NCBI GenBank assembly: GCA_018136815.1
Contig: CM030937.1
Span: forward strand, 5,102,632 to 5,166,631
Direction: 5' to 3'
Length of the DNA stretch: 64,000 bases
From: Isochrysis galbana
Lineage: Eukaryota; Haptophyta; Isochrysidales; Isochrysidaceae
A model generated the notes under the pieces. That model had not been told where the DNA came from. It ran no database searches and worked only from the letters and a program-made list of their open reading frames with translations. Every line of letters begins with the position of its first letter. Position 1 is the first letter of the stretch. Below are positions 28,642 through 39,780 of this stretch, in pieces. Made by a program: the position numbers and the translations under genes.

Positions 28642-31521
28642 ATGGGGGCGGAGAAGATGAGTGAAAGTGAGGGCATGACCGAGGCAAAGCTGGGATCCGA
28701 AGGGTTCCAACCTCCTTCTGAACCGAAGAATGCGGCTCCTCCCATGAGAAAGATCGTGCAAGACATAGAAGCAGCTGTGCCCAAGCAAGCCACTATGCAC
28801 GAGCGGTCTAACTCGAAGAGTGCACTTGCTTCGGTGCCCAGGAAGAAGGATGTGTATGGGATTGAGGCTGCCTCCACGGCAGATTCCGAGCGGGCTGCCG
28901 ACCAACCTACAATGTTGTGCGAACGGTCCTCCTCGATCAGTGTGATTCCAGCATTGTCCAAGAAGAAAAGTTTGCAAGGAAACGAGGATGCTATGACTCT
29001 GCAGTTGCTGGGACAGCTTGACCAGGTTCGGCTGGACCTGCTCACGGCTTTGCAGGACAATCGGCAGCACGTGTGTGCAGTTTTCGAGTCCATCGACTCC
29101 AAGCGGACTGGAAAACTTTCCATCGATGAATTCTGTTCAGCTCTCGAAACTCTAAGGGTAGGCTCTGGTCTTGCCATTGCTCGAACACCGCACAGTCCTT
29201 TGCTGCAAGAAGTGCGTCGCACGCTTGCTTATGAATGCATTCAAGACAACGGACATTCGGTGGGGTATGATCCCGCGCAACTGTCCTCGGTGTTGCTGAG
29301 GCCGATCAGTATGGCCACACTCCGCTTGGATTGCAATGGTGTGGGCGGCAGCAAGACAAGCTATCTAGCCGCAAAAGGGCGCTCTCGTCTTCTGCGTGCC
29401 GTACAGCTTCAAGCAAAGGCAGAGAAGCTTGCCCGGGTCCGTACTCCACCGTTGCCAAAGCTCGACCCGAGCCGCATTCGCGAGATGCTAGCTGACATAC
29501 ACCTACAAGATGCGTATATTAGAAAGTTCAAGGAAAGCTTGGATATAGTAGGCTGCACGCCTCGCCTGGCCTCCTTTGAGGTCTCTCCGGTGTCAACTAG
29601 GTTTGCAGCAGATGAGCCCGCACCCAAGGATGGTGCTGCTAAGGGTCCATTGCCACACGTCGCAGAGAAACCGCTGACGTTACGTTTGTCACCCCAAAGA
29701 GAATGCCAACTACCTCCGTTGACAAGCCCACACATTGACCTCGATGGCAAGACTCGACGCGCTATTTCAAATCTTGAGACACCGAGGCTACCAAGATTGA
29801 CGCAAAAGGACAGCAACACATGTGGGCATTCACTGCGCTCTGAACGCCGGCAAGCCCTCTTTAAGCAAGCTGCGAGTCACTCCGGAGCGAGGGACCTTGG
29901 TTCGCAGAGCCATCTTTTGTTAGAGTTACTCGATTCAGATCCCTGCGACGTACAGGCGGCACGTGAACTTGACGCCAATCTGGTCAAGTTCAAGCACGAC
30001 GCTTCCTTCCGCATGCATTGGCCGTATGAGCAGCACACACTAGAGCAGAATGACAGTGACCCATACCAGCGGCGAGTGCGCGAGAAGCCGAAGCCACTTG
30101 AGCCACCGCTCGCAATACCACCACCCGTTGCTTTCAAATGCACGCCGCACACGATTGCTTTCTCTTGGGAGAAGCATGCGCCTCGACATGACCGCGACTT
30201 TGTGCACACTTACGAGCTAGAAATCTCAGAGATCAGTTTGCTTGATGGCGAGCTGCCATTCATGCTCGCGAATGGTGGAGACGCGGACACTACCGAGGTC
30301 GAAACTTCTCACGTGGTGCGTAATTTGCCACCGCTGACAACAGTGCATGCCCGGGTGCGTGCCGTGAACCGAGCGGGCCCAGGTCCCTGGTCGGACGAGA
30401 CAGAAGCCAGCACCCTCGACGAGGAACCAAAGCCTCCGCCAGTACCATTGTCCGACATTCCGCTACCATGGAAGTACTTGGACTTGGATGACGTGTACAA
30501 GGAGAACGAGAAGCGCACTGGGGGTGATGGGATCATCACCGACGAGGAGCGCGAGCAGCAGCAGCGGGCCATCAATGCGGTAGCTCTCCGCTACATGGCA
30601 CCAATCAAGATCGCTTACCGATATTATTGCTTGGCAGGATCTTCAGGCTCCGGCATGTGTGAGCCAGATGGGATGGGTTTAAGCCAATTTCTAGTCTTTC
30701 TCAAGGCAACTGGCATTGACGACAAGCACCACAGCATTCCAGGATATGACCGACTCTTCATTCGCGCCACTCGTCCGCCGGACTCTGGCGTCACATCACT
30801 TGTAGACGTGGCGCACGGCATCTCGGGCGACACGCACGAGCTAAGCGCTAAGCTGAAGGTAGCACACGCCTCTCACAAGCTGATGAATATGATGGGCAAT
30901 GGAGAGAAGCGGATGCATCAGCACCAGTTCGTGGCTGCTCTCGTGAGATTGGCGACTCAGAAATACTCAGCAAAGACTTTCGTAGCGGAGGCTTTTGAGA
31001 AGCTCGTTGTGAATCACCTTGTGGAGCATGTCTACAAGGACCTGCGCCTCCAGCACGACGCTTTCTCGGATATCATGAGCTCACAGTTGATGCGCAGCGT
31101 ACTGCGAAAGCATCGGAAGGCTCTTTTGTCCACCTTCGAGTACTATGCCGGCGTGGGCCAAAATAGCCCGCATGCGCTCGGGACGATTGATTTGTTGGAG
31201 TTTCGAACGCTCTGCTCAGACTTGTCACTCCTCGACAGCCGCTTTGGCATGCGTGAAATGTTGGCTGCCTTCGTGCGCGTGAACATCGACGATGAGCTTT
31301 TCGTGCAGGAGGAGGAGGGCGACACCTCGTCCGAACTAGTATATGACGAATACGTTGAGATGGTGGGGAGGGTTTTCTACGGACGTGTGTGGCTACACAT
31401 GGACACGGTTGAACAAGAGCGCACGCAGATTGAACGGGAATTTGATAAGTGGCTCGGCGAGTTCTATGTGCCATCCGTCTTGGCAGCCATTAGTTCCAAG
31501 AAGTCGAAGGTGATACATTGA
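28642..31521 (+). CDS. EF-hand and fibronectin type III domain protein
   Basis: A 959-residue protein in a single open frame. Residues 145-175 form an EF-hand-like unit (VFESIDSKRTGKLSIDEFCS), with D, S, R, G and E in loop positions, so it may bind calcium. Residues 490-590 look like a fibronectin type III domain: PPPVAFKCTPHTIAFSWEK, a YELEISEI strand, and LTTVHARVRAVNRAGPGPWS. The C-terminal 300 residues (IKIAYRYYCLAG onward) are helical, with EF-hand-like pairs (LSQFLVFLKATGIDD, TIDLLEFRTLCSDL, LVYDEYVEMVGRVF). I suspect a cytoskeletal or flagellar calcium-responsive protein, by resemblance only. The start at 28642 follows the GA tract; ATG at 28657 is an alternative. Confidence 0.8.
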   Translation: MGAEKMSESEGMTEAKLGSEGFQPPSEPKNAAPPMRKIVQDIEAAVPKQATMHERSNSKSALASVPRKKDVYGIEAASTADSERAADQPTMLCERSSSISVIPALSKKKSLQGNEDAMTLQLLGQLDQVRLDLLTALQDNRQHVCAVFESIDSKRTGKLSIDEFCSALETLRVGSGLAIARTPHSPLLQEVRRTLAYECIQDNGHSVGYDPAQLSSVLLRPISMATLRLDCNGVGGSKTSYLAAKGRSRLLRAVQLQAKAEKLARVRTPPLPKLDPSRIREMLADIHLQDAYIRKFKESLDIVGCTPRLASFEVSPVSTRFAADEPAPKDGAAKGPLPHVAEKPLTLRLSPQRECQLPPLTSPHIDLDGKTRRAISNLETPRLPRLTQKDSNTCGHSLRSERRQALFKQAASHSGARDLGSQSHLLLELLDSDPCDVQAARELDANLVKFKHDASFRMHWPYEQHTLEQNDSDPYQRRVREKPKPLEPPLAIPPPVAFKCTPHTIAFSWEKHAPRHDRDFVHTYELEISEISLLDGELPFMLANGGDADTTEVETSHVVRNLPPLTTVHARVRAVNRAGPGPWSDETEASTLDEEPKPPPVPLSDIPLPWKYLDLDDVYKENEKRTGGDGIITDEEREQQQRAINAVALRYMAPIKIAYRYYCLAGSSGSGMCEPDGMGLSQFLVFLKATGIDDKHHSIPGYDRLFIRATRPPDSGVTSLVDVAHGISGDTHELSAKLKVAHASHKLMNMMGNGEKRMHQHQFVAALVRLATQKYSAKTFVAEAFEKLVVNHLVEHVYKDLRLQHDAFSDIMSSQLMRSVLRKHRKALLSTFEYYAGVGQNSPHALGTIDLLEFRTLCSDLSLLDSRFGMREMLAAFVRVNIDDELFVQEEEGDTSSELVYDEYVEMVGRVFYGRVWLHMDTVEQERTQIEREFDKWLGEFYVPSVLAAISSKKSKVIH

Positions 31522-32261
31522 TTAGATGTGTGCCTTTCAGGATGCGACGCCGGGTTGTTGAATTTGAAATACCGGTCTCGACGACGTGAAAGGAGACCAG
31601 CAAGACTTGCTGCATGAGGCTTCGCATTTATCGTTTCCCTTGTGCCTCCCGCCGCGATCCCCTCACTAATGGCGGCCCACCCTTGCTCCCCCACGGACCC
31701 AAGAGCGAGGGGTGGCCGAAGGCCGAAATTTCTATGGTCCGTGTCACCACATGCAGTGAATGAGGCAGCACGAAGGCGCGCGCAATCACTATCGCAATTA
31801 ATTTCTAATATAAGGAGCCTTGATATGTTGAAGGGCACAAAGCGCCGAGGCAGCTTGCCTTTGTTCGGTGTCACACACGGTACACGGTACGCCTTGCCTT
31901 CATTCGGTGCTACCCGACACGTGATGTCAACTAAGTTTATATACTTGGTTCACCCATGCGGGGGGGCACGAGCCCCTGCCCCTGCCCCTGCCTTTCTCCA
32001 TCCCTCCCCCCCCTGCTGTGGGGAAGGAAGCCCACCTACAGGCGAAGAGGGAGTTGGTGGCGGTGGCCAGACTGTGGGCCCCAAGCAGCTATTGTAGCGT
32101 ATCCCCTATGTTGGGGAGTGCGAGTGTGAGTGCGATTACTTGTTCCTTGTCTATTAAGATTTGCAATGACATATACAACGATGGCAATAACAATGCAGGT
32201 TGTTTATGGTCTCTGATTGGGGTTTATGACCTCCACTTTGACCTACAAACTAGTCCTTTAT
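31522..32261. other. Intergenic with a family B head fragment
   Basis: 31929-32035 is a family B head (AACTAAGTTTATATACTTGG, then a CCCTGC short repeat). 32195-32245 matches 23310-23365 in reverse. No gene is seen. Confidence 0.45.
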
Positions 32262-33215
32262 AAAAAACCTTTTAATATTCTCGCCTCACTCGTCAACTAA
32301 GTTTATACTTGGTCGCCATGGAGCGCGCCGGCGCTCCCCTCCTCTCCTTCGGGTCCCCCGCCGCGGGCGCCCAGCCAGTGCCCATGGAGCAGTCGCAGGC
32401 GAAGCGCGAAGCGTCCGCGTCCCCCGGAAGAGGCCGAGCAGGTGAGCGCGACTCCCATCGCGCCACACGGCCCGTGGCCCCGGCCACACCACCCAAAGCA
32501 GCCATGCTGGCCCCCCCCATGGAGGGCAGCAGACTGCAGGCCACACCAGACACCCACCAGACCAGAAGCCAGACGAACCCATTGGGCATGCCTCATGGCA
32601 GAGGCCTCTCCCAGCCTGGTGACGGTCGCGCCGCCACGGCGGCGCGGCCCGAGACCGGGTGGCCCTTATGGGCACAAAACACATGCAGCAGCAGATACGC
32701 ATCACAACAGACCACACCAACGCCCCCAGCCTGACTACAGCACACAAGGGACCCCCCCAAGGGGCGGTCTGGAGCGAATGCACATCGCCACATCACCGAT
32801 GCACGAGCCTACGACACATGCAATGACACCCGACACGCCACACCTCGCGCAGGAGCCCCAGTCGGATGAAGAGCAAGAAATCCAAGATACAGACGCAAAT
32901 CTCGAACTCTCCTTCCACCAGGAGACTGGAAGACGCTCACGAAGCCACGCCCTTTCTCTTCCCACTCCCTCACTTCCTGCCTTGCGGCAACTCCCCTCGT
33001 GCTCTACTTAGGGGCCCGGGTCGTGCGGGGGGTTCGAGCTAAGCGGGGTGCACCTGTCCCCAACAGTAAGTTCTCTCCTTCCTCCTGTTCTGTTGAGTGA
33101 CCTGTCTATACAGAAAGTGTTGCAGGGTATCGTCGTACTGATACGCACGAGCGTTCACTCAGTGTCCCATCCGAAGTATCGGTCAGAAAACTAGTCCTGT
33201 ATAGTTTAAAAACCT
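32262..33215 (+). mobile_element. MERA leader copy 2 and attached repeat sequence
   Basis: It opens with a reverse element tail (AAAAACCTTTTAATATTC), then the head AACTAAGTTTATACTTGG at 32295 and an ATG at 32318 (MERAGAPLLSFGSPAAG). The leader ends GAGCAG|GTGAGCGCG. Sequence to about 32690 is shared with 61160-61410 (for example GGCCCGAGACCGGGT). 32945-33110 matches 18190-18390. It looks like retroelement 5' sequence joined to another repeat. Confidence 0.5.
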
Positions 33216-33475
33216 GACAATATTCTATATTCTTACCGCACATGCGGCCGTGGACGCACTACTTTAACGCAGGAAACTTTCTACACCCCTACTCCCTAGG
33301 CCCTGGTCGCTTTCCCCCCGCCATTAGGCGACTCGCGACTCCCCCCGTGCACTGCTAGGTAGGGGTATAGGGGATAGGGGTAAAGGGCTTAGATTTGGTC
33401 CGGTGCCCCCCCCCCCCCCCCCCGGTGATCTTTCCCCCCTTTTGCCTCCCGTGTCCCGGGTATGGGTAGGCGGCC
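33216..33475 (-). mobile_element. Family B 3' half, minus strand, diverged
   Basis: Reading the minus strand gives the region ending GGTAAGAATATAG...TTTTTAAA, preceded by CACGGGGGGAG and TATCCCCTA blocks like those at 10030-10200. It is an older, 5'-truncated copy. Confidence 0.55.
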
Positions 33476-33518
33476 GCACTCAAAAGGGACGCGCTGCTTG
33501 CTGCTCAGCATCCCGTCT

Positions 33519-33612
33519 CTTGCAGTGATGTATATGTACTACTATGTATAAAAAACATTCTTCCTCTTGCAGTGATGTATATGTACTACTATGTATAAAA
33601 AACATTCTTGAA
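33519..33612. repeat. 47-bp direct tandem duplication
   Basis: CTTGCAGTGATGTATATGTA through ATAAAAAACATTCTT occurs twice with a 47-bp offset (33519 and 33566). It includes a TATAAAAAACATTCTT tail-like word similar to element ends nearby. Confidence 0.85.
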
Positions 33613-34431
33613 GATGCCCGCTACTCTGCTATTTGCTCACACCTTAACAGGATTCCCACTCGACATCGCACATCGCCCTTGCCCCCACCGCTCTCCCCCT
33701 TCCGCTCCCCCCTTCGTTCCTTTTTGTTCGGTTTCGGGGGGTCGGCCCATGTACACTACTTTGGGCCTAGCGTTGGGGGAGGGGGAGAGCAGGCCTTTTG
33801 AGTCATGGTTGGATGGCGGTGCGCGTGCGTGCGCCGCAGTGTGGGGGTCCAGCCTTACGGCTTTCCCCAAGGTAGTTTTCTCTTTTGTGGGGAGCTACGC
33901 CACGCGCGCCCGGGGCTTATCCTTGGTCGTTATCCTGTTTTTCGTTTTCGTGTTTGATCTTTGATCGACGTGTTCCTTCCCCAAATTCTTGACCAGCCGT
34001 GTCTGTTTGTTTGGAGCTTGGTGCTAGTTCTTCGTTGTCTATGCTTTCGAATAATGGGCGGAAATCGTTAGTGTCAATTCGTTTTTTGGGTTGTCGGCCC
34101 ATGTCAGCTTGGGCTCTTTGTATATGTATGTATGAGGGGGAGCAACTTTCCTTGTCCGTCTTCATGTGGTACACTTGGACTTTCGATGGCCTGCGCCTTA
34201 ATCGGGAGTATTTGGGGACAAAGTAGCCAGGCGAAAGGAAAGGGGGGGCCTCGGGAGTTTTGGACGAAAGGCCCTTTAGGCGCGAGGTTGGGGTGGAAGG
34301 GAGGCGAGATGGAGGGTTCCGCTCGAAATCTGACAACCTTCCGTGTGTGGGGTAGGGGTCGGACTCAACAACTTTCTGGCAAGTGCAGCTCGCTCGTGCA
34401 GCATTCCCCGCAAAGTGGTGCAGATTCCCAT
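33613..34431 (-). mobile_element. LINE 3' fragment, minus strand
   Basis: On the minus strand it reads: a cysteine/histidine knuckle (CGECCTSELHLPESC, 34365-34410, in another frame), MGRQPKKRIDTNDFRPLFES (34115-34055), a stop near 33960, then the 3' UTR with the CCGAAAC/GTGTACATGGGCC block (33710-33790). It is frameshifted and dead. It is split by the family B insertion at 34449-35211, with its upstream part resuming near 35229. Confidence 0.65.
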
Positions 34432-34448
34432 AAAGTTGTTGAGCTTCC
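34432..34448. repeat. Target-site duplication of family B copy 2, left
   Basis: AAAGTTGTTGAGCTTCC (17 bp), exactly repeated at 35212-35228. Confidence 0.85.
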
Positions 34449-35211
34449 ATTAAGTTTATACTTGGTTGACCCATGGGGGGGCACGAGCCCCCCCCTCTCT
34501 CCACTCCTCCCCTGCCATGGGGGAGGAACCACCCATCCTCCTGGCATGCCTGATGGCTTGCCAGGAGGCCACTGCCCTACTGACCCACTTCCTTCCCCAC
34601 AGGCTCGCCCCATTCGCCCATCCTGGCCCCTCGTGACCAGCCCAATGCTCCAACACCCCCTCCCCCCCTGGTCGACAGGCAGACACGTGCAGCGTGGGGG
34701 CCCCAGAGGCTCGGGAGAGCCAGCGAGGGAGAGGCAGGGGAGGCCAGGGCCCAGCCCCAGCCTCCTCTGCCCCCTGAGCTGGCCTCCAGGAGCCTCCAGG
34801 GGCCGCCAGAGGGCAGCTGGAGGCCTGCCGCAGGCGCGCCATCGCGCGTGCCGCAGGAGAGGGGAGAGAGAGCGCGGAGAAGGGGGTGGGCGCGAGCGAG
34901 AGCTCCGCCCACCGGAAAATCGGTAAGTCTCGCGCCTGTTTACAGGATAAGACGAGACAGAGTCGGCCGCCCACTCGGAGGAGACACAGGAGGAAGGGGG
35001 GGGAAAGATCACCGGGGGGGGGGGGGCGCGGGCCACCGGACCATATCTAAGCCCTCCACCCCAATCCCCCTAGTAGTGTACGGGGGGAGCCGCCTGATGG
35101 CGGGGGGAGAAGGGCCGGGGAATGGGGGTGCAGAGAGTATGCTACGTGCTACTTGTAGTGGGTAGTGGTTCCATTCGCCGCGAGTGCGGTAAGAATATTA
35201 AAAGGTTTTTT
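34449..35211 (+). mobile_element. SINE-like retroelement, family B copy 2 (763 bp)
   Basis: Flanked by a perfect 17-bp duplication. The head ATTAAGTTTATACTTGG and the tail GAATATTAAAAGGTTTTTT agree with copy 1. It is nearly identical to 9454-10209 through its length, with small indels. It is inserted, like copy 1, in a reverse-oriented LINE relic. Confidence 0.8.
34885..34958 (+). ncRNA. Two-hairpin RNA structure in family B copy 2
   Basis: Hairpin 1: GGTGGGCGCGAGC, loop GAGA, GCTCCGCCCACC; 12 pairs with one bulged C. Hairpin 2: GTCTCG (34927-34932) with CGAGAC (34953-34958), inner CCTG/CAGG, loop TTTA. Relative to copy 1, the fourth pair of the outer stem changed from C-G to T-A on both strands. 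Confidence 0.6.
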
Positions 35212-35228
35212 AAAGTTGTTGAGCTTCC

Positions 35229-36050
35229 GGGCAACTGCCGCCTCGCAAGTGGAGGGGGAACGCTATGCAGTTCTAGGCTAGGCGTGATTTTGCCGTCCGG
35301 GGTAATGAGTCTAATTTATCTTTGAGCTCACAAACGCAAGCATGATGATTACTACCCGCCCACCTATCGCCACGCCGCAGGGGGTGCGAGCCGTAGCTGT
35401 TTGCCGCGGGTCTTCATTCCGATGCGGTTAGAATGGCAGCTCATACGTGAAAGCACTCATTGCAGCCAACGTGGGTCTCTTGGTCATTTCGAGCCGCCGC
35501 GTGTTGCGTTCCGCCAAGCTACCAAGCGGTGGCGGCCACATTGAGCGTTGCGCCTATGATGCGTTGGACATGTTCATCGAACAGAATCGTGATGCCCTCC
35601 AGTGCAACGAAATCAAAATGCACAAATGCAGTCTGCAATATGCGACCGCTTCTAGATTGAGCCAGTTGGCGCCATCCGCTACGCTGTTCGTGTGGTTCTA
35701 CTACGACATTTCCTTAGGACGGCGCTCAGTGGAATTCAGTCGTTGCTAGGCGCTCATCTCGCGCCATGCAAATGGAACGGCTCAGGCGCTCGCGCGTCGT
35801 CGACGTGAGTGGTGTCGAGACACGACAAGACGAGGGCGCGGACTTCAACGGCTCGCTACACCTAGTGGCACTTGCGACAGATGCGCGTCACGCAAGGGGC
35901 AGTCCTAGGAAGTGGGGCATTTGATCGAATGAAGCGCCTCGTTTCCTCATGCGATTCGAGGCCAAAGGCCTCTCGTCAGTTTGTTAGCCTCACCATTTTG
36001 GATGACACAAGGGGTGCGCGAATACGCCCGTCGTCGAACTGCGCCTCATT
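35229..36050. other. Intergenic, LINE remnant then nothing recognised
   Basis: The first 100 bases probably continue the reverse LINE after the family B insertion. A plus-strand frame at 35447-35749 has an ordinary amino-acid mix but no family I know, and I do not call it a gene. Confidence 0.35.
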
Positions 36051-39000
36051 TCAAGACCGGTTCCCACCCCAGAAGGAAGCAACTGAGCCGATGAACCCTG
36101 GAATGTACGCCTCGACGAGGGCTGCGACCGTCGACCCCTCGGCGCCGCTTGCATGACCGTTCACGGCTCGCGCCGGCGCTGCCTGCACAAGAGAAAGGAG
36201 CATCGCGTCCAGCTCGGCTATGGCTGCTCTCGCACAGGTGGTGAGCGCTCCGAGCGTCGCATACTCAGCCTTGAGCTCGTCGGTGCGGTGCAACAAGATC
36301 GCGTGCTTCACGAGTGCCACTGCGCGCTTGCCCACTACTGCTTTATCGAAAGAGGGAGCACCGGCACTGGCACCATTGGCAGGCGAAACGGGCTCCGACT
36401 CATGCTCGCCCGTGTGCTGTAAGGCTTGATCGGCTGGAGTGGGTGTGTCGAGCTCGATATCTAGGAGCGCGGTCAAGAGCTCTACCAGCACGCCGAGGCG
36501 GCGGGAGAGCACTGGCATCTCTTTAAGAGCACGCGATCGTGCAGAGCCGCTGAGCGTCCCATCGAGCCCTGTGCGCCCCGAGTGAGCCAAAGGCCGCGTG
36601 AGCATGTACTGCGCGATAACGGAGAAGCGCAGCAGCCGGCGCCCCTCCACCAAGACATCGAAAGCGGCCATGATGGGGGTCACACTCGAGGCACCCTTCC
36701 CATTGCCGCTGCGGTGAGAGCGCGCTGGAGTTGTCACAGCGTCGCTGCCGGCGGTGGGCGCCTCGTGCACCAATGCGACCACCTGTTCGAGGTGCGCTAG
36801 GGCCCGTCTGAGAGGAGCGTGCCGAATGGCGGCGGCGGCATACGCTTGCACCTTGCCACGCGCCGCCCGCAGCATCTCACGCCCTTCGGCGGACGACTGT
36901 TCGGCGTCGGCTATCCCGCCCATCGGCTCGCCATCGCGCGGGGTGCTATTGACAGCGGCGACACGTGCCGAATTAGGGGCAGAGCCGTCCGAAGCATCGT
37001 CCTCGAGCATGGCGGACTGCCAACCGGAGATCATCTCACAAGGTAGGGGCGCGTGGGGCTCGAGCTTTGGCCAGCGTGCCCGGCACTGCCAGCAGAACTT
37101 GGCGCCGCACAGGCAACTCACGTCCACCACTTGCTGAGACGATGTCGTGTGCTTTCTCTGCTCTCCTACTGTGCAGTGGATGGCATGGCCGCAGCCAGTC
37201 GGGCACGGCTGCCAGTCGTTTGCCTCGGTCAAGAACGTCGTCACGATGCTGTTCTCGTATCGTGAGCGAAGCTCAGCCGAGAGAAGGCGCTCGATCGTCG
37301 CGTCGGGCACCGGAGAGTATTGCGCGGCTCTAGGCACAGACGAGGCGGCCCCATCGGCGCGAGGGTAGCAAAGGGGAACACAGCCGGCCAATATCTGGTC
37401 GCGCAGGTCCGAGCGCAGCCGCGCATCCGACTCGGTCGTCCCCTCTTCCCAGTCGACTACCTCCTCCTCAGCTTCGCTGTCCGTCGCGACGGTCTCGAGG
37501 TCCAATCTGCAGGCACTCTCTTCCGCCTTGACGCCTGCCCGAGTAGCAGGCGATGGCGAGGCCGAGGCACCACTAGCGAATGCGTCTCCAAAGAAGTCTA
37601 AGAGGAGTGTGGGCTTGGCCTCCAGGGCATTGACAACCTCACCGTATGACCATTTATGATGGCGCAATAGCACGAGCGCGTGTGGCCGGCTTGCGCCCTC
37701 GACGCGCGCCCGCACCCCGGCTATCTGGTCGCGGAGATGTACGCCCACCATTTCGTGAGTGTAGGCCATTGATGCCTTCTCATCCGAAAGACTGCCGAGG
37801 GGGACGTTGGTCTCATCCGTGCGCGGCGCGGGCGACCAAGATTGTCCACGCGCGGTGGGAAAGGAGGTCGGAGTCAGCTTGCTATTGGGGTTACTGTCCA
37901 ATGTTGACAGCGGCTTCGTCGGGAGCGCCACCTTGTCGAGGTTCAGCGAGCGCGCCGTCTCCATCCACACAAGTGCGTGCTGAGGGAGCGACGGGCCGCC
38001 GTACGCGGGGGAGAGGCGCGGCTCAACGAACGGCACGTAGGCGGCGGAGGTGCACACGTCACGTACCAGCGCTTCGGCTTGTGGCACAGAGAATGGCTCA
38101 ATGGCGCTGGAGCCGGTGCGGGCGGCCTGGGGAAAGGTGGCGGGGCAGGCAAGGATGGGGTGGAGGGGGGGGGAGTCAAAGGGGTGGGGTTCGAGCTCCT
38201 GGCGGACGGGGGCAATGCGGGACAAACCCTTACACGTGCGGCCGAGGAAGCACGGGTCTAGACAGGCCTGCGCGCAGAGGGCGGCCGGCTCACCTGGGGG
38301 AATTCGCGCAGGAAGCGGTTTCGCAGATTCTCAAGAAAGCGGAACGCCTCCGATTGGAGCATGTCGGGAATCGTGATGACCATGAAGAGGAGCCCTTGCG
38401 GCGCAAGGAGGTTGTAATGCATCATGCCAACCTCCGTGGAGACGGTCAGGTCGCGGTGCTTCGTGAGCTGCGCTGAGTCGGTGAGCAAGTTGAGGTAATG
38501 CTTGAACCTGCTCTCGTCCTCCGCCACGAGAGCCGGGTGCGTGCACTCGGCCGTGCGAGCGGGCGTGGAGCCGTTGGGCGACGGGAGGCACACGACGGCA
38601 CAGAAGCGAACGGCGGGACGCCACAGTGACGAGCAGACGGCCGAGGCCTCGGCTGCGCGCCGCAGACGACTCGAGGAGTCAGGGAGGACAAGGTTCTCGG
38701 CGAGTGCGCCAGCGCGAAGTAGCGCCGCCACGCACTGCCAGTGTGCGAGCTCGACTGCGTACTGCAGCGCGGAGTGGCCTGATTGTGGGGCATGGCACGT
38801 GGCGACGATTAGGAGGAAACGGCAGAAAGTCGGCGCCCAGCGAGTGACGCGCCAGCGTGGAGCGAGTGACGCGCCGGCGCGGGCCGCTGCGTGCGCGCAC
38901 CCTGGACGTCCTGCACGTCGACGGAGAGTACCTGATGAGATTGCAGAAGCGCCTCGACCACCCCCGCGTCCCCACGCCTTGCGGCGAGGTGGAGCGGCGC

Positions 39001-39399
39001 CATGCCTGTGACGTCGAAGAGGTTGACATCGGCTCCGTTTGCGATGAGCTCTTTGACGACATTGGCGTGTGCGGAGCAGACGGCGAGATGGAGGGCGTTG
39101 CCAGCGGTTCCATCGATTCCCCCGTTAACCCCCGGCTGACACATCGAGATGCACCGGTTGGGCCGCATCGTCAGCGCCCTGCGGAGTGCTACGAGGTCAT
39201 TGGAGACGATGGCGTGGCTCACCTCGTGGCTCTGGAAAGTGGTGAGGGGGCAGCAGCGGAGCGGAGCGGCGAGCGCGAGGCACTTGGAAAGGAGGGAGTG
39301 ACGCTGCTTGCACTCCGCCCCACGAGCCTCGCGGCACTCTGAGAAGGAGGAGCCCACAGAACGAGAGGGAGGAGGGGAGAGCGTCGAGGCGGTGCGCAT
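36051..39399 (-). CDS. Ankyrin-longin-IBR-Ariadne fusion protein (RBR-like, catalytic RING not found)
   Basis: Three exons: 39399-38901, 38778-38294 and probably 38198-36051, giving about 1,043 residues. Intron 1 (122 bp) is CCAGG|GTGCGC to AATCAG|GCC. Intron 2 begins CAG|GTGAGC; the acceptor is CGCCAG|GAG (95 bp) or an in-frame AAG 30 bases earlier in transcript order. Domains: ankyrin repeats at 60-200 (GNALHLAVCSAHANVVKELI, MAPLHLAARRGDAGVVEALL, HSALQYAVELAHWQCVAALL). A longin domain like the Sec22 N-terminus follows at about 225-325 (VRFCAVVCLPSP, LTVSTEVGMMHYNLL, FRFLENLRNRFLREF). Then come an IBR zinc domain (CPTGCGHAIHC, CLCGAKFCWQC) and an Ariadne-like helical region (VEGRRLLRFSVIAQYML). 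The cysteines of RING1 and RING2 are not seen, so ligase activity is doubtful. The third exon has no ATG near its start, which favours one fused gene. Confidence 0.65.
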
Positions 39400-39419
39400 C
39401 GCGAGCGCGCACGCCGTGC

Positions 39420-39780
39420 TGTGTCCCTCGTCTCCCTCTCTTCTCTCTCTTCTCTTCTCTCTCTTCTCTTCTCTCTCTTCGCTCTCATCCTATCTCTCTC
39501 CTCGCTTCTCTCTCGTCTCTTCTCTTCTCTCTCTCTCCGTCGCCTGATTTTTTCCGCCTCTCGCCATATAAATGCTGCCCCTTCTCTCCCTTTCTCTTCG
39601 TCCGCCCACTCTTCCTTCTCCCCTCCCCCTCCCCTCTCTCTCCTCCTAGTCTCTCCTCGCCCGCTCTCTAACCTTTCTCCTCCCAGGCGGTATCTCTCCT
39701 TCTCTCCATCTCTCTCTCTTTTCTCTTTTCCATCTTCTCCCTCGTCATCTTCTTCTCTTCCTCCCGTCGTACTACCTCGC
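39420..39780. repeat. CT-rich tract upstream of the fusion gene
   Basis: Long CTCTT/CTCTCTC tracts (GA on the coding strand) just upstream of the ATG at 39399. They are likely 5' UTR or promoter. A possible TATA-like CCATATAAATG lies at 39564. Confidence 0.65.

Noticed and set aside
35447-35749. Small plus-strand gene of 100 codons
   Set aside because: Ordinary composition, but no family, neighbours or splice support; length is within chance expectation in this GC range.
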